From: Cryptomeria japonica
Taxonomy: Eukaryota; Streptophyta; Pinopsida; Cupressales; Cupressaceae
Assembly (NCBI RefSeq): GCF_030272615.1
Contig: NC_081406.1
Span: forward strand, 400,224,939-400,288,938
Reading direction: 5' to 3'
DNA: 64,000 bases
Made by a program: the position numbers and the translations under genes. Numbering within the stretch: position 1 is the stretch's first letter; every line of letters starts with the position of its first letter. This document shows, in pieces, positions 47,012-58,125 of this stretch. The notes below the pieces were generated by a model. The model did no database searches. It saw only the letters and a list, made by a program, of their open reading frames with translations, and was not told the DNA's origin.

Positions 47012-48880
47012 ATGATTCCTCATCTAGCGATTCTGAAGCTTCTGAACCTACAAAAGTTGTTATAAATAGCTGTCAAAATGATAAAGATTTCAGAAAAATG
47101 ATGAAAATCATCATGGCTGTAGAAAAAGAAGAGCATTTTCTAGAGCTAGCTAAATAAGGTGCTAAACTTCCAACTGATTATAACATTGAAACTCTTATCA
47201 CTAAAGAGGAAGAGACACCACTAGCATTGGTAAGAAAACAATTACAAGCGTTATAGACTCAAATTAAGGAAATTAAAAACAAGGATAAATCATCCAAGCA
47301 ATATTCTTTGGACATGATATGCCCGTTCCCATTTGACAAAAACCTTTACATGTCTCCATTTCCTTCAAGAGTGGAAATTCCTAAGTTCGACAAATATGAT
47401 GGTAACATAGATCCTCAAGACCATGTTAGAGAATTTTATGCTTTATGTATGGAGTTCATGCATGAACATGCATATCTCATGCGCCTTTTCTTGAGGAGTC
47501 TAGGAGGACAATCTATGGGAATTAAGTCTTTTGAGGAATTAGTCGAATTGTTTCTCCAACAATACTCCTATAACATTTGTCATCCAGTCACCATGATTGA
47601 GCTTTGCAATACCAAATAGAAAACAGGAGAACCTTTTCTCACTTTCCTTCAATGTTGGAGAAGGATGTTCTCTAGATATTCACGGCCTACTCCAGATTCT
47701 GAGAAGATGAACATCTTTGTCAATAACCTGATCCCTGAATTGAAAAACAATATCCAAATGCAAGTGTACCCTTCATTCAACAAAATGGTAGATAGTGCCC
47801 TCAGAATGGAAGATGTGCTTATAAAGAAAGGAGATATATCACTTTATAAAGAAACACAACAAGGCTCTAGTTCCAAAGAAAATAACAAATACTGAAAATA
47901 CGATAAAGATAGCAACAAAAATGTTGTTAATGATGGAGTGGTGGATACTGTTCAACCAAAATCAAAATTCGCAATATTTAATCTGCCTAGCGGCACAAGC
48001 CCTCAAAGCAGCTGAAACAACGACGAAAAACCTTCCTAAGAAATCAAAAGAGTGGTTTAAAAAGAAACCTTGGCTTTCAAAGCCTAAACACAATTTCACT
48101 CCTTTGGAATAATCGTACGAGTCAGCTCTTAAGACTCTAATGGAAAACAAAGTGATCACATTGCCTGACAACTCTAAACCATATGATCCAAAAATTAAAC
48201 CCAAATGGTGGAGAGAAAATGAATACTGTGAATATCATCGAAAAAAGGGTCATACAACAAACAACTACATGAAACTCAAACACAAGATACATGACCTTAT
48301 CAATGTTGGCAAAATTATTGTTGGAACTCATGCGACCAATGTTGATCATAAAGCTTTTAAAGATCCTTTGCCTGCTTATGAACAAGGAGAGTCCTCTAAA
48401 TCTAAAGGAGGTGCCAAATTCAATTACACCTACGCCAACAATGACAATGTGATCAATGTGATTTAATCTTCCCAATTTGAGTATTGCAACATGATCGTAG
48501 TCAAAGATAACTAAAATAAAATACAAACTGAAAATGTTGTGACTCACACTCAAAAGAAGGTTACTCTCAAAGGAGCTAGTTCCTCAACTCCTGATTAAAC
48601 AACATCAAACCTACCAACTTCTTCAAACAGACAACTAGATACGATTACAACTAAATCTAAACAACTGGCTTCATCATCCTCTCCTGGTTACAACATTATC
48701 GAACAATTGAAATGTACTACCACTCAAATCTCCATTTTTGAACTGCTTAAGATCTCTTCTGCTCATAAATAGATCCTGGACAAAGATTTGCTCACTACTA
48801 ACGTCCCTATAGATTTAGATGTGGATCAGTTTCAATCTATGGTGGCTCACCTTACTTCTCCTCATTACCTCACCTTCTCT
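47012..48880 (+). pseudogene. Gag of element B, broken
   Basis: The capsid core is visible at about 47350-47600 (PKFDKYDGNIDPQDHVREF, SFEELVELFLQQY) and 47665-47890. The knuckle region at about 48222-48262 reads YCEYHRKKGHTTNN, but the last cysteine of the C-x2-H-x4-H-x4-C motif is a tyrosine (TAC). Stops at 47155, 47252, 47617 and 47893 and shifts near 47900-48110 inactivate it. The N-terminus is missing, apparently lost with the antisense insertion to its left. Confidence 0.8.
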
Positions 48881-49843
48881 AAAGAAGATGACAATTCACG
48901 AATAATCCACATAACCAACCATTACACATCAAAGCTATGATCCATAAACATCGAGTCAAACATGTTTTGATAGATGGAGGTGCGAGATTGAATATTTGTA
49001 CCTCCAATTTACTGATACAGTTGGGATTTTATGAAAATGTCATTGATCCAACAAAGAAAATACAATCAAAGCTTATGATGAAGAAGAGAGAACCTCTAAA
49101 GGTCTGGTGCTATTACCGATCAGGGTAGGACCTAAAGAAAGAGATGTTATTTTTCAGGTGCTTGACCTTCCACTTTCCTACAACATCTTGTTGGGTAGGC
49201 CATGAATTCACGAAATGAAAGCAGTACCATCTACATATCATCAGTGCTTAAATTTCCTTATAATGGAGTTGAAGTCAGTATTCCCATTGATACAAGCTAC
49301 ACCTATAATACATTGAAACAGTGTACTGATACCTTTGTTCCTCATAACAGAGCAGCCTTTGCAGCTGAAAGTTCAGAAACTTTGATGAAAGACTTAGAAA
49401 AGAAATTGAAAATCACAGGTACTGGCATGGATGAATACAAGATAGAACCTGTACTTTCATTAATGTCTCTTCCCCCATTGCCAAGACAGTTTGGAAAACC
49501 ATCTGAGGCTATGAAGCCACAAATTTCAACTCCAAATGTCATTTATGATGGTATTTTTGTACAATCCTCTACTTTGCTTGCAGATGAAACAGAGGAGGAG
49601 GTTGTTCTCAAATGGATTTTCAAAGTAGAAAGTGAAAACAAAGAATTACAACACTATGAGATTTTCCCTGAACAATACGGTCCAGGCTATAAGATAATTC
49701 AATACATGGGATATTCAGGTATTGGTCCTTTGGGCAAGCGTCAAGAAGGAATAGTTGAACCCATTAAGTCTACAAATGATAAAGCTGGACTTGGATACCA
49801 TCTAGGGGAGTCATCAAATCAGAAACCTACTTCTCATCATTAG
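48881..49843 (+). pseudogene. Protease and G-patch-like region of element B
   Basis: The protease active site reads HVLIDGGARLNICTSN (about 48960-49010), with DGG like element A. After a shift at about 49128-49205 the frame 49202-49843 ends in a G-patch-like module at about 49675-49800: GYKIIQYMGYSGIG ... KAGLGYH. The corresponding module in A has the same spacing between its first GY and the closing GLGY. Both copies lie between protease and reverse transcriptase. Confidence 0.72.
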
Positions 49844-51350
49844 TCTAAGTGGAAGAAAAAGGTACTACACCAAATATCACAGGAAGTAAATACTCATCAA
49901 ACTAAGGATGAGTATGAAAAATAATAAGAAGAATTGGCAATCAAGAGAGAAGAAGCGGCTTGTAATAAAGTTCCAACTGTATCAACAGTAACACTACAAG
50001 GAGTAGAAATCCTAGAAGATATGAGAGAAGAGATGGAAGGCATTAAAGAATTATTTGCACCACTAAATACGCCGATCACATATACAGGAAGAATGCAAGT
50101 AGAGGATTCAGAAACTGACTTGAATGAGTATGAATGGGGTCCAAAGCCTCTCTCAGATGCATCTACTGAGGAAACTCCTGAAGAACCTACTGATATCATA
50201 GATGAAGCACAAGAGATAATATGCTTGAAGCTACAAAAGGAAATAGTGGAAATGCGACTCAAAAGACAAGAAGACTATGAACAACAGCTGAAAGAAGGAA
50301 GAGCATAAGAGAATTCTTCACCTACTATATCTCCCTCTAATGAGATAGATCACATCAGGTATGGGACTCCAAATGAATAATTGGAGGCTACAAAAGAAGG
50401 GTTGGTCATTAGTCCAGAGGAAGTTGAATGGGAAAGGCGATAGAGACTAATAGAGTCATCAAGGATATGTCAATAGGTATGTCAACTACAAGGGATCATT
50501 GAACCAAATCACGAAGGAACTTGCAACATCAAAGATGTAGATATTGATACTATACATACTTTCACTAAGCCACTTGAAGAAGAGTCAGAGGCTTCATCTT
50601 CTAAATTTGATCGCTCTGAAATAAGATCTATTTATGACATTACCTATTCGACACCAAACTATGACTACTTTATCATGAATGTCAAAACTCTCTTTGCTGA
50701 ACCTGTTACTATCGAACCATGATATGTAGTTCAGTCGAAAGTAGAAGACGGTGCTAGTGGTAAGTCTATTGGGTTAGGTCCCCTAAATACTAACACAAAC
50801 TTCGGTAATCATGTTATAACTCTACCTGGTCTCGAGATGCTTATGCAAGGTAGTCTTCTAGAACTCAACTTGTCAGTTTGAGGTTGTGATGACAATATTG
50901 TGAATTCCCTTGAACTTGCTAAATCTTTATCCCTAGTACATCCTGAGCTTATTGACTGTACTCTCCAAGATCAACCTTTGAATATACCTACCTTTTCCAA
51001 TGACTATACATTAGCTTGTTATCTTAATGCAGTTGAACAAATGGACTCTTCCACCAGTGAACAAAGTGAGGACATGACAACAGCAGATGTCAAGTATCTT
51101 AATCGCAAAAAAAAAAAGAGTTCTGATGGCGAAAACCACACTGTGGCGGTGTCAGAATAAAAAATAGTAAAAATAAAGGATGTACCTAACAGTGAAAACC
51201 TCTTTGAGGCACCTGAAGGTAAGATACTTGACATTTTGCCTGATCACTTTCAAGAGCAATCATCAGTGCTGATAGAACCTACACAACTAGTAAACATTGG
51301 AACAAAAGAAGCTCAACACACCATACATGTAGCTCAATCCTTGTCAGCTG
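49844..51350 (+). pseudogene. Linker region of element B polyprotein
   Basis: It is an acidic, low-complexity reading frame with several stops (49921, 49924, 50306, 50378, 50441, 50720, 50879, 51158). It is conserved with A only in short phrases (LVHPELIDC and VVHPELIDW). No catalytic motif is seen. It is longer than the equivalent part of A and contains two hairpin modules near its end. Confidence 0.6.
51129..51213 (+). repeat. Two GTGAAAAC hairpin modules in element B pol
   Basis: Copy 1 at 51129-51148 has GCGAAAA, stem CCAC-ACT-GTGG, then CGG. Copy 2 at 51191-51213 has GTGAAAA, stem CCTC-TTT-GAGG, then CACC. An A-run precedes copy 1 and A-rich sequence precedes copy 2. Confidence 0.72.
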
Positions 51351-53266
51351 AAGAACTAAAAGAATTTGCTGATTTATTCACATAAAAGAAGATCAATTTT
51401 GTATGGCATATGCTGATATGCCAGGTCTGGATCTTGACCTCATAATGATTCATCTCTCTATCACTCCCGTAGTTAAACCTGTTAAGCAAAAAATCTAAAA
51501 AATGCATCCTCACGTTGCATTACTTGTTAAAGTTGAGCTAGAAAAATTACTAAAAGCTGGATTCATTAGAGCAATTGATTATGCTGAGTGGATATCTAAT
51601 ATTGTACCTATTTCTAAACCTGACAAATCAATACGTGTTTGTACAAATTTCAGAGATTTAAACAAAGCTTGTCCAAAAGATGATTTTCTATTTCCCAACA
51701 TAGACATGATAGTGGACATGACTGTTGGCTATGAAATGTACTCTCTAATGGATGGTTTTTCCGGATACAATCAAATCAAAATTACACCTGAGGATCAAGA
51801 GAAAACAACATTCACCTGTGCATGGGGAACTTTTTGTTGGAATGTAATGCCCTTCGGCTTAAAGAATGCAGATGCTACTTATCAAAGAGCCATAACAACA
51901 ATTTTTCATGACATGATGCACAAAAACATGGAGGACTATGTCGATGATACTCTAGTCAAATCTATGAAAAGATCAACACATCTATTAGAACTAGGTCCAA
52001 TCTTAGACAATATGGAAAAATTCACTCAGATTGAATCCCAAGAAATGTGCATTTGGAGTTACATCTGGTAAGCTCCTAGGATACATTGTTTCAGCAAAAG
52101 GAATTGAATTGGATGTAGAAAGGGTTAAGGATATAATGGAAATGTCACCTTCGAAGAATGTTAGTCAAATGATGACTCTCCAAGGGTGGCTCCAATCCAT
52201 AAGACGTTTCATCTCTCAACTAGCAGATAAGGCTCAACCATTCACAAAGGCATTACAAAAAGGAGTCAAATACAATTGGGATGAAGATTGTGCACAACAT
52301 CTAAAGCAGATCAAGGAATATCTTTCTAATCCACCTATATTGATACCTCCAATTCAAGGAAAGCCATTAATTCTCTACATATCAGCTACTGATACATCAC
52401 TGGGGAAACTTTTGGCACAAAAGAATGAGAATAAAAATGAAAGAGCTATATACTATATCAACAAGACCTTGGTGTCCTATGAGATGAACGATACTATCAT
52501 AGAGAAAGCTTGTTTGGCATTGGTCTTTGCATCATAGAAATTAAGACACTTCATGCTAGCACATTCTATCAAGCTGGTGGCTAAGATAGATCCGCTCAAA
52601 TACCTTCTAAGAAAAGCAACACTTACAGGGAGATTGGCTAAATGGGTCATGATTCTTACAAAATTTGACATTGAATATATATAACACAAAGCTATCGAAG
52701 GACAAGTCATTACATATCAAATTTCTGATGCTCCGCTTGAAGACAATCACCCTTTGCACATAGAATTTCCAGATGAATCTATCATGCACCTTACTCAGCG
52801 ATCCTAGAAAATGTTCTTTGACGAGTCTTTCACTCAACAAGGTTCTGGTGCTGGAATTATTTTTATCACTCCTCAAAGATATTCAATCCTAAAGGCTTAC
52901 AAGATTCTCTTTCCTTGCACAAACAATATTGCAGAATATGAAGCCTTGGTAAATGGAATTAAGCTAGCTATTGAATGGAAGGTTGTTGAGTTACACATCT
53001 ATGGAGACTCTCAGTTGATTATCAACCAAATCAATGATGTATATCAAACTCGGGATGAGAAACTAATTCCCTATAAAAGAATGGTTGATGACCTCAAGAA
53101 ATACATTACCTTTGTATCATTTCAGCAGATTCTCAGATCACCAAATAGAGCCGCAGATGCTATGGCTACCTTGGCATCTATACCACAACTACAAGAATCT
53201 GAGTTCTGCTATGAATTCCTGGTGAAAGAGTTACATTATCTTGCTTATGATTCCCCTCATTCCTAG
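51351..53266 (+). pseudogene. Reverse transcriptase, RNase H and second RNase H of element B
   Basis: Motifs in order are FRDLNKACPKDDFLFP (about 51650), SLMDGFSGYNQIKITP, MPFGLKNADATYQRA (about 51847) and MEDYVDDTLVKS (about 51932, YVDD intact). After a shift at about 52030 come NPKKCAFGVTSGKLLGYI and RRFISQLADKAQPF, then the RNase H connection (LILYISATDTSLG). The Tat-type second RNase H lies at 52811-53266 (FTQQGSGAGIIFITP, NIAEYEALVNGIKLA, IYGDSQLIINQINDVY). Stops at about 52537, 52682 and 52805 break the chain. Confidence 0.87.
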
Positions 53267-53399
53267 ATGGTCTATTCAATCATTAGACATGACTCATCTC
53301 GCTATAGCCACATTTACTCTTACTTACGTGACCAAATAATTCCTACTAATCTTACCCTAATGAGAAAATAAACCTTATTCGAAATGCTTCACGGTATGT

Positions 53400-53958
53400 C
53401 ATCATTGTTAATGATCTGTATATGCGAGGTTTGGATAGTACTTTGCTTAGGTGTCTAGAAACTGAAGAGTCTCAACGTGCATTATCTGAAGTGCATGAAG
53501 GTATTTGTGGATCTCATTCAAACGGTCTCACTCTAGCTTGAAAACTGCTAAGGCCTGGCTACTACTGGCCAGATATGGAAAAAGATGCTATAAAATTTAC
53601 TAAAACTTGTGAGAAGTATCAGCTACATGGAAATCTCATATATGCTCCAACAAGGGATCTAATACCTTTCATCACACATTGGCCTTTTCAAAAATGGGCT
53701 TTTGACCTTATTGGCCAAATATATCCTACATCATCTAATGGACACGAGTTTATCATAACTGCCACTGAGTACTTCACTAAGTGGTTTGAAGTGGTTCCGC
53801 TAATCAAAGTCACCGGTAAACAAGTAGCTCTATTCATCCTTAACTATATCATCTGTAGGTATGGGTTACCTTCTTCAATTGTGACTAACAATGGAGGGCA
53901 GTTCAAAAACATAGATATAGATGAGCTCTGTGAAAAGTTCAAAATCAAACAACACTGG
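53400..53958 (+). pseudogene. Integrase of element B, N-terminal part
   Basis: The HHCC domain starts HEGICGSHSNG, but the Cys pair reads CEKYQLHG, so the second cysteine is tyrosine (TAT). The core shows FDLIGQIYP, and then IVTNNGGQFKN, where the second catalytic Asp is Asn (AAC). The frame is cut at 53958 by element K and resumes at 56831. Element A has both residues intact in the same places. Confidence 0.85.
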
Positions 53959-55158
53959 TGATGCAAAGCATCTATCACAAACCATAAAACCTTCATTCAA
54001 GGGTAGACTTTAAACTTGAATCAAGAGGCATACAAAAAGATCAATCACTCTTCTCAACTCCAAACTAATTTCAAAGGTTGTATTACATCCCTAAAAACCT
54101 TAATTCAATATTTTAGATCAAAAAATTCACCATAACATGAGAGAACAAATTCTTTATTGCCATGGAATACCCTAGTTTAAGGTTTCATCCCTTAACAACT
54201 GTTTTCACCAAAATCATCACAAAATATTCAATTCTTAACCAAATAAAGTAAGACAAAAAGCACTAGAAATAATATTCAGAGACCTTTCCAACACATATGT
54301 CATTTCTTCAATATTATCCCTCATGTGACCACACCAAATGCTACAACCGAGTTGTTGCTGCCTTCACCAATCTGCTTTTCACCATGAACTATAACAAACA
54401 GTCATCAATAACTTTTTACATATTTCTTATAAAGAAAATCTCTTCGGTCATAATTTATATTACTGAGTTAAAAAAGTTCTCTCAAAATTTCAACTAGATC
54501 CAACGGTTAAATCAAAAGATATGATCATTTTCCCAAAACTGGGTAACCCTTGGCAGGGTTTTGACAATCATTGAAAAAACAAACATATCTTGCCAAATAC
54601 TCCACAAAAATGCACAAGAAAGGATTAATCTGAAAGATATTTCACCAATATATCATTAAATAACACCTACATATAAAAATTACATCAAATGTGATCCTCC
54701 ATGGATCTATGACAGCCATAGATTCCTTAAAACCTCATGATAGTTTGAGGGTTTGATGGATAATCTTTGTCAAATCCCCTCCAAACTGATCTCCCTTCTT
54801 GATTTAGACCAAAAATGGTTTTATAAACCATTTACAACTCCTTTCTAACTTCTCCAACCACCTCATAACCAATGGATTTCATTTTTACACTTTTGTTGCA
54901 TTTTTGGCAATATTGCAACTTTGCAATTTTTACAATTTTTGACATAAATGACTCTAACTCTTACATGGACACTTTTAAAACTTCAATATGGACCAAATAT
55001 GATATATTTGGACAAAATGGCTCATTTATCCTTACATATTATGATTCAATTGACTCAAATAACCTTAATATATTATGAATGACTCAAATACAATAAATTG
55101 TTCATATTATGACTTTTGACCCCCTGGTATGCTTGTGTGCTTAGGTGCCTCTGCACCA
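53959..55158 (-). repeat. Left LTR of element K (3' LTR in its orientation)
   Basis: It begins TGATGCAAAGCATC and ends CTGCACCA on the plus strand. It has an extra TTAGGTGC near its end relative to the right copy. Confidence 0.93.
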
Positions 55159-55623
55159 TACTCCCAACCTTGAAAAGTTTCCAAGTCCCTTGGAAACATG
55201 GGTACAATTACCTGAAATAAAATTTTTGTATCTTCGATTGAAACGTTTTCTTTGTCTTCATCTTTATCTCTGCCTCTTCCTTTCATCATTCTCTCATTAT
55301 TCTCATGCTGCTGCTACCAACTTCAAAAAGGTAATCATCCTTTCAACTACTCCCATCCATGGAGTATCCAATGGCTGCAAATCATGGTGTTCCTTAGGCA
55401 TCCACACAAACTCACACTTCCTTTGCCTCACCTAGGAGTCTCTTTTTCCTCTCTCCCTAGTCTTTTGGCAACCACAACCAGGTTCTCTCCTCAACCTATT
55501 CCATTGCAGTTAGGTGGATCCAACACTTGCAACCAAACATAACACAAACACAAAATAGTTGTGGATTGCCTCCCTCGGTGTTCTATCCACAAAAAAACTT
55601 TCCAAACCCAGACCTTTTGCTGG
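55159..55623 (-). other. Internal region of element K, no recognised gene
   Basis: Short open frames exist on both strands (for example 55289-55107 and 55145-55435), but they cross the LTR border or lack any domain. A purine-rich AAGGTTGGGAGTA on the minus strand next to the left LTR can serve as polypurine tract. Confidence 0.6.
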
Positions 55624-55635
55624 GCTCTGATACCA
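55624..55635 (-). other. Primer binding site of element K
   Basis: The minus strand reads TGGTATCAGAGC, a perfect 12-base match to the initiator Met-tRNA site, three bases from the LTR. Confidence 0.88.
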
Positions 55636-55638
55636 ATT

Positions 55639-56830
55639 TGATGCAGAGCATCTATCACAAACCATAAAACCTTCATTCAAGGGTAGACTTTAAACTTGAA
55701 TCAAGAGGCATACAAAAAGATCAATCACTCTTCTCAACTCCAAACTAATTTAAAAGGTTGTATTACATCCCTACAAACCTTAATTCAAGATTTCAGATCA
55801 AAAAATTCACCATAACATGAGAGAACAAATTCTTTATTGCCATGGAATACCCTAGTTTAGGGTTTCATCCCTTAACAACTGTTTTCACCAAAATGATCAT
55901 AAAATATTCAATTCTTAACCAAATAAAGTAAGACAAAAAGAACTAGAAAAAATATTCAGAGACCTTTCCAACACATATATCCTTTCTTCAATATTATCCC
56001 TCATGTGACCACACCAAATGCTACAACCGGGTTGTTGCTGCCTTCACCAATCTGCTTTTCACCATGAACTATAACAAACGGTCATCAATAACTTTTTACA
56101 TATTTCTCATAAAGAAAATCGCTTCAGTCAGAATTTATATTACTGAGTTAAACAAGTTCTCTCAAAATTTCAACCAAATCCAACAGTTAAATCAAAATAT
56201 ATGATCATTTTCCCAAAACTGGGTAACCCTTGGCAGGGTTTTGACAATCATTGAAAAAACAAACATATCTTGCCAAATACTCCACAAAAATGCACAAGAA
56301 AGGATTAATCTGAAATATATTTCACCAATATATCATTAAATAACACCTACATATAAAAATTACATCAAATGTGATCCTCCATGGATCTATGACAACCATA
56401 GATTCCTTAAAACCTCATGACAGTTTGAGGGTTTGATGGATAATCTTTGTCAAATCCCCTCCAAACTGATCTCCCTTCTTGATTTTGACCAAACATGGTT
56501 TTATAAACCATTTCCAACTCCTTTCTAACTTCTCCAACCACCTCATAACCAATGGATTTCATTTTTACACTTTTGTTGCACTTTTGGCAATATTGCAACT
56601 TTGCAATTTTTACAATTTTTGACATAAATGACTCTAACTCTTACATGGACACTTTTAAAACTTCAATATGGACCAAATATGATATATTTGGACAAAATGG
56701 CTCATTTAGCCTTACATATTATGATTCAATTGACTCAAATAACCTTAATATATTATGAATGACTCAAATACAATAAATTGTTCATATTATGACTTTTGAC
56801 CTCCTGGTATGCTTGTGTGCCTCTACACCA
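55639..56830 (-). repeat. Right LTR of element K (5' LTR in its orientation)
   Basis: It begins TGATGCAGAGCATC and ends CTCTACACCA on the plus strand, directly before ACTGG. Confidence 0.93.
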
Positions 56831-57431
56831 ACTGGTCATCCATATACTACCCTCAAGGTAATGGACAAACTGAAGCATCTAACAAAAATCTGCTGACTAT
56901 CTTGCACAGAACGGTAAACAAATCTGGAAAGGATTGACATCTGTAGCTCAATCTTGCAATATGGGCTTATAGAACAAGTATCAGAACACCTACTGGGGCT
57001 ACACCTTTTGCTTTGGTGTATAGGTCCGAAGCAGTCTTGCCTATTGAAGTGGAAATACCTTCTTCAAGAGTTTCTTTGCAAGGTCTTATTACTAATGAAG
57101 ACTACAAAATATCTAGATTACAAGAACTCGAGTTGTTGGATGAACGTCGGAAAGTGGCATTTGATCATCTAAGAGCATATCAAAAGAGAATGTCTAGAGG
57201 TTATAACAAAAAGGTTCGACAACAAGAATTTCAGGTTGGTGACCTTGTTCTGAGAGAAAATCCTAAGAATCAACAGTTTCAAGACAACAAAGGGAAGTTT
57301 GAACCCAACTGGCTGGGTTCCTACATCGTTACTGTAGTCTTTGGCTCTGGTGCCTATCAACTCTCAACATCGGAAGGAGAATAGCTCCGTGAACTGATTA
57401 ACACCATCCACTTGAAGAAATTCTTCACTTA
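56831..57431 (+). pseudogene. Integrase of element B, C-terminal part
   Basis: The frame continues the interrupted integrase: YYPQGNGQTEASNKN (catalytic Glu present), AIWAYRTSIRTPTGATPFAL, then the tail FQVGDLVLRENPK and FEPNWLGSYIVTVVFGSGAY. Stops at about 56937, 56946 and 57382 precede the expected end IHLKKFFT at 57429. Confidence 0.87.
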
Positions 57432-57530
57432 GTATTCTTCGCTTTAGCAACCTATACAAAGAAAAAGTCCTAAAAAAAATCCTAAAAATCAGAAAAAGTC
57501 ATTAAAAAAAAGAAGATAAAATCAAATGCC

Positions 57531-57625
57531 TTGGTGAAAACTTGGTAAACAGGCACCTTGGTAGCAAAAAAAAGAGAAGAAACGATCTTTGCCAAGTAGG
57601 TGAAAACCAGGTAAACAAGTTCCTC
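57531..57625 (+). repeat. Two GTGAAAAC hairpin modules after element B pol
   Basis: Copy 1 at 57533-57560 (CTTG-GTAAA-CAGG, then CACC) is the counterpart of 40696 in element A. Copy 2 at 57599-57624 (GTGAAAACCAGGTAAACAAG) has a weakened stem. Both follow A-rich sequence. Confidence 0.68.
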
Positions 57626-57820
57626 TTGTACTCAAGCACTCCATCTATCAATGCAAATTTGGCATTTCCTATTTTTATTCCTGCTTTCGTGCATCTTTGA
57701 TTTCACTTGTGTTACCCTCTCTTAATTCTCAATTGTGAGGTTGAATAATTCTTGGTAGCGTTCTTTAAAGTGGAGCCTTGTGTAAAGTTTAGTTATATGT
57801 TGGGTCATAAATTCTTTAAA

Positions 57821-58124
57821 CTTGAACCTTTCTGTTGAACTCGTTCAAGGTACAAAGTTCAGGTTCAAGCGATCTTATCGCTCCATGGTCATGTTTTTAT
57901 TAAAGTTTTGCTAGGTACGTCTTTGAACTTGAACCTTTGAACAACCGTTATCAAAAGTTCAAGGTTCAAGGTTCAATATGTGTGAGAGTGTAATTTGGTC
58001 TGAAGTCTTGTCTTTAGCAAGGTCCGTTATATATTCTTATGTTGGTCCGTCAGTAGACTGTTTTGGTTTTGTTGAACTTGAACCCGTGAATCACTTTTGA
58101 AGGGGTTCATAGTTCAAGGTTCAA
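57821..58124 (+). repeat. Three successive inverted repeats built on CTTGAAC / GTTCAAG
   Basis: Pair 1: CTTGAACCT 57821-57829 with AGGTTCAAG 57861-57869, enclosing TTGAAC-TC-GTTCAA (57835-57848). Pair 2: TTGAACTTGAACCTTTGAAC 57923-57942 with GTTCAAGGTTCAAGGTTCAA 57957-57976, pairing with two one-base offsets around a 14-base loop. Pair 3: GTTGAACTTGAACCC 58071-58085 with a matching block at 58103-58124. The function is unknown. Confidence 0.75.
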
Positions 58125-58125
58125 C

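Larger units (their letters stand above)
53959..56830 (-). mobile_element. Element K: short non-autonomous LTR element inserted in the integrase of B
   Basis: Direct repeats 53959-55158 (1,200 bp) and 55639-56830 (1,192 bp) flank only 480 bp of internal sequence. The target duplication ACTGG is perfect (53954-53958 and 56831-56835). A Met-tRNA primer site on the minus strand lies next to the right repeat, giving the orientation. By direct comparison I count 33 substitutions and one 8-base indel (about 97% identity). No gag or pol is present. The LTRs are far longer than in classical TRIMs, so it is best called a TRIM/LARD-like non-autonomous element. Confidence 0.94.

Noticed and set aside
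55107-55542. Small frames in element K as possible genes
   Set aside because: They cross from LTR into the interior, lack motifs, and the interior is too short for gag. Equivalent LTR halves are not coding.
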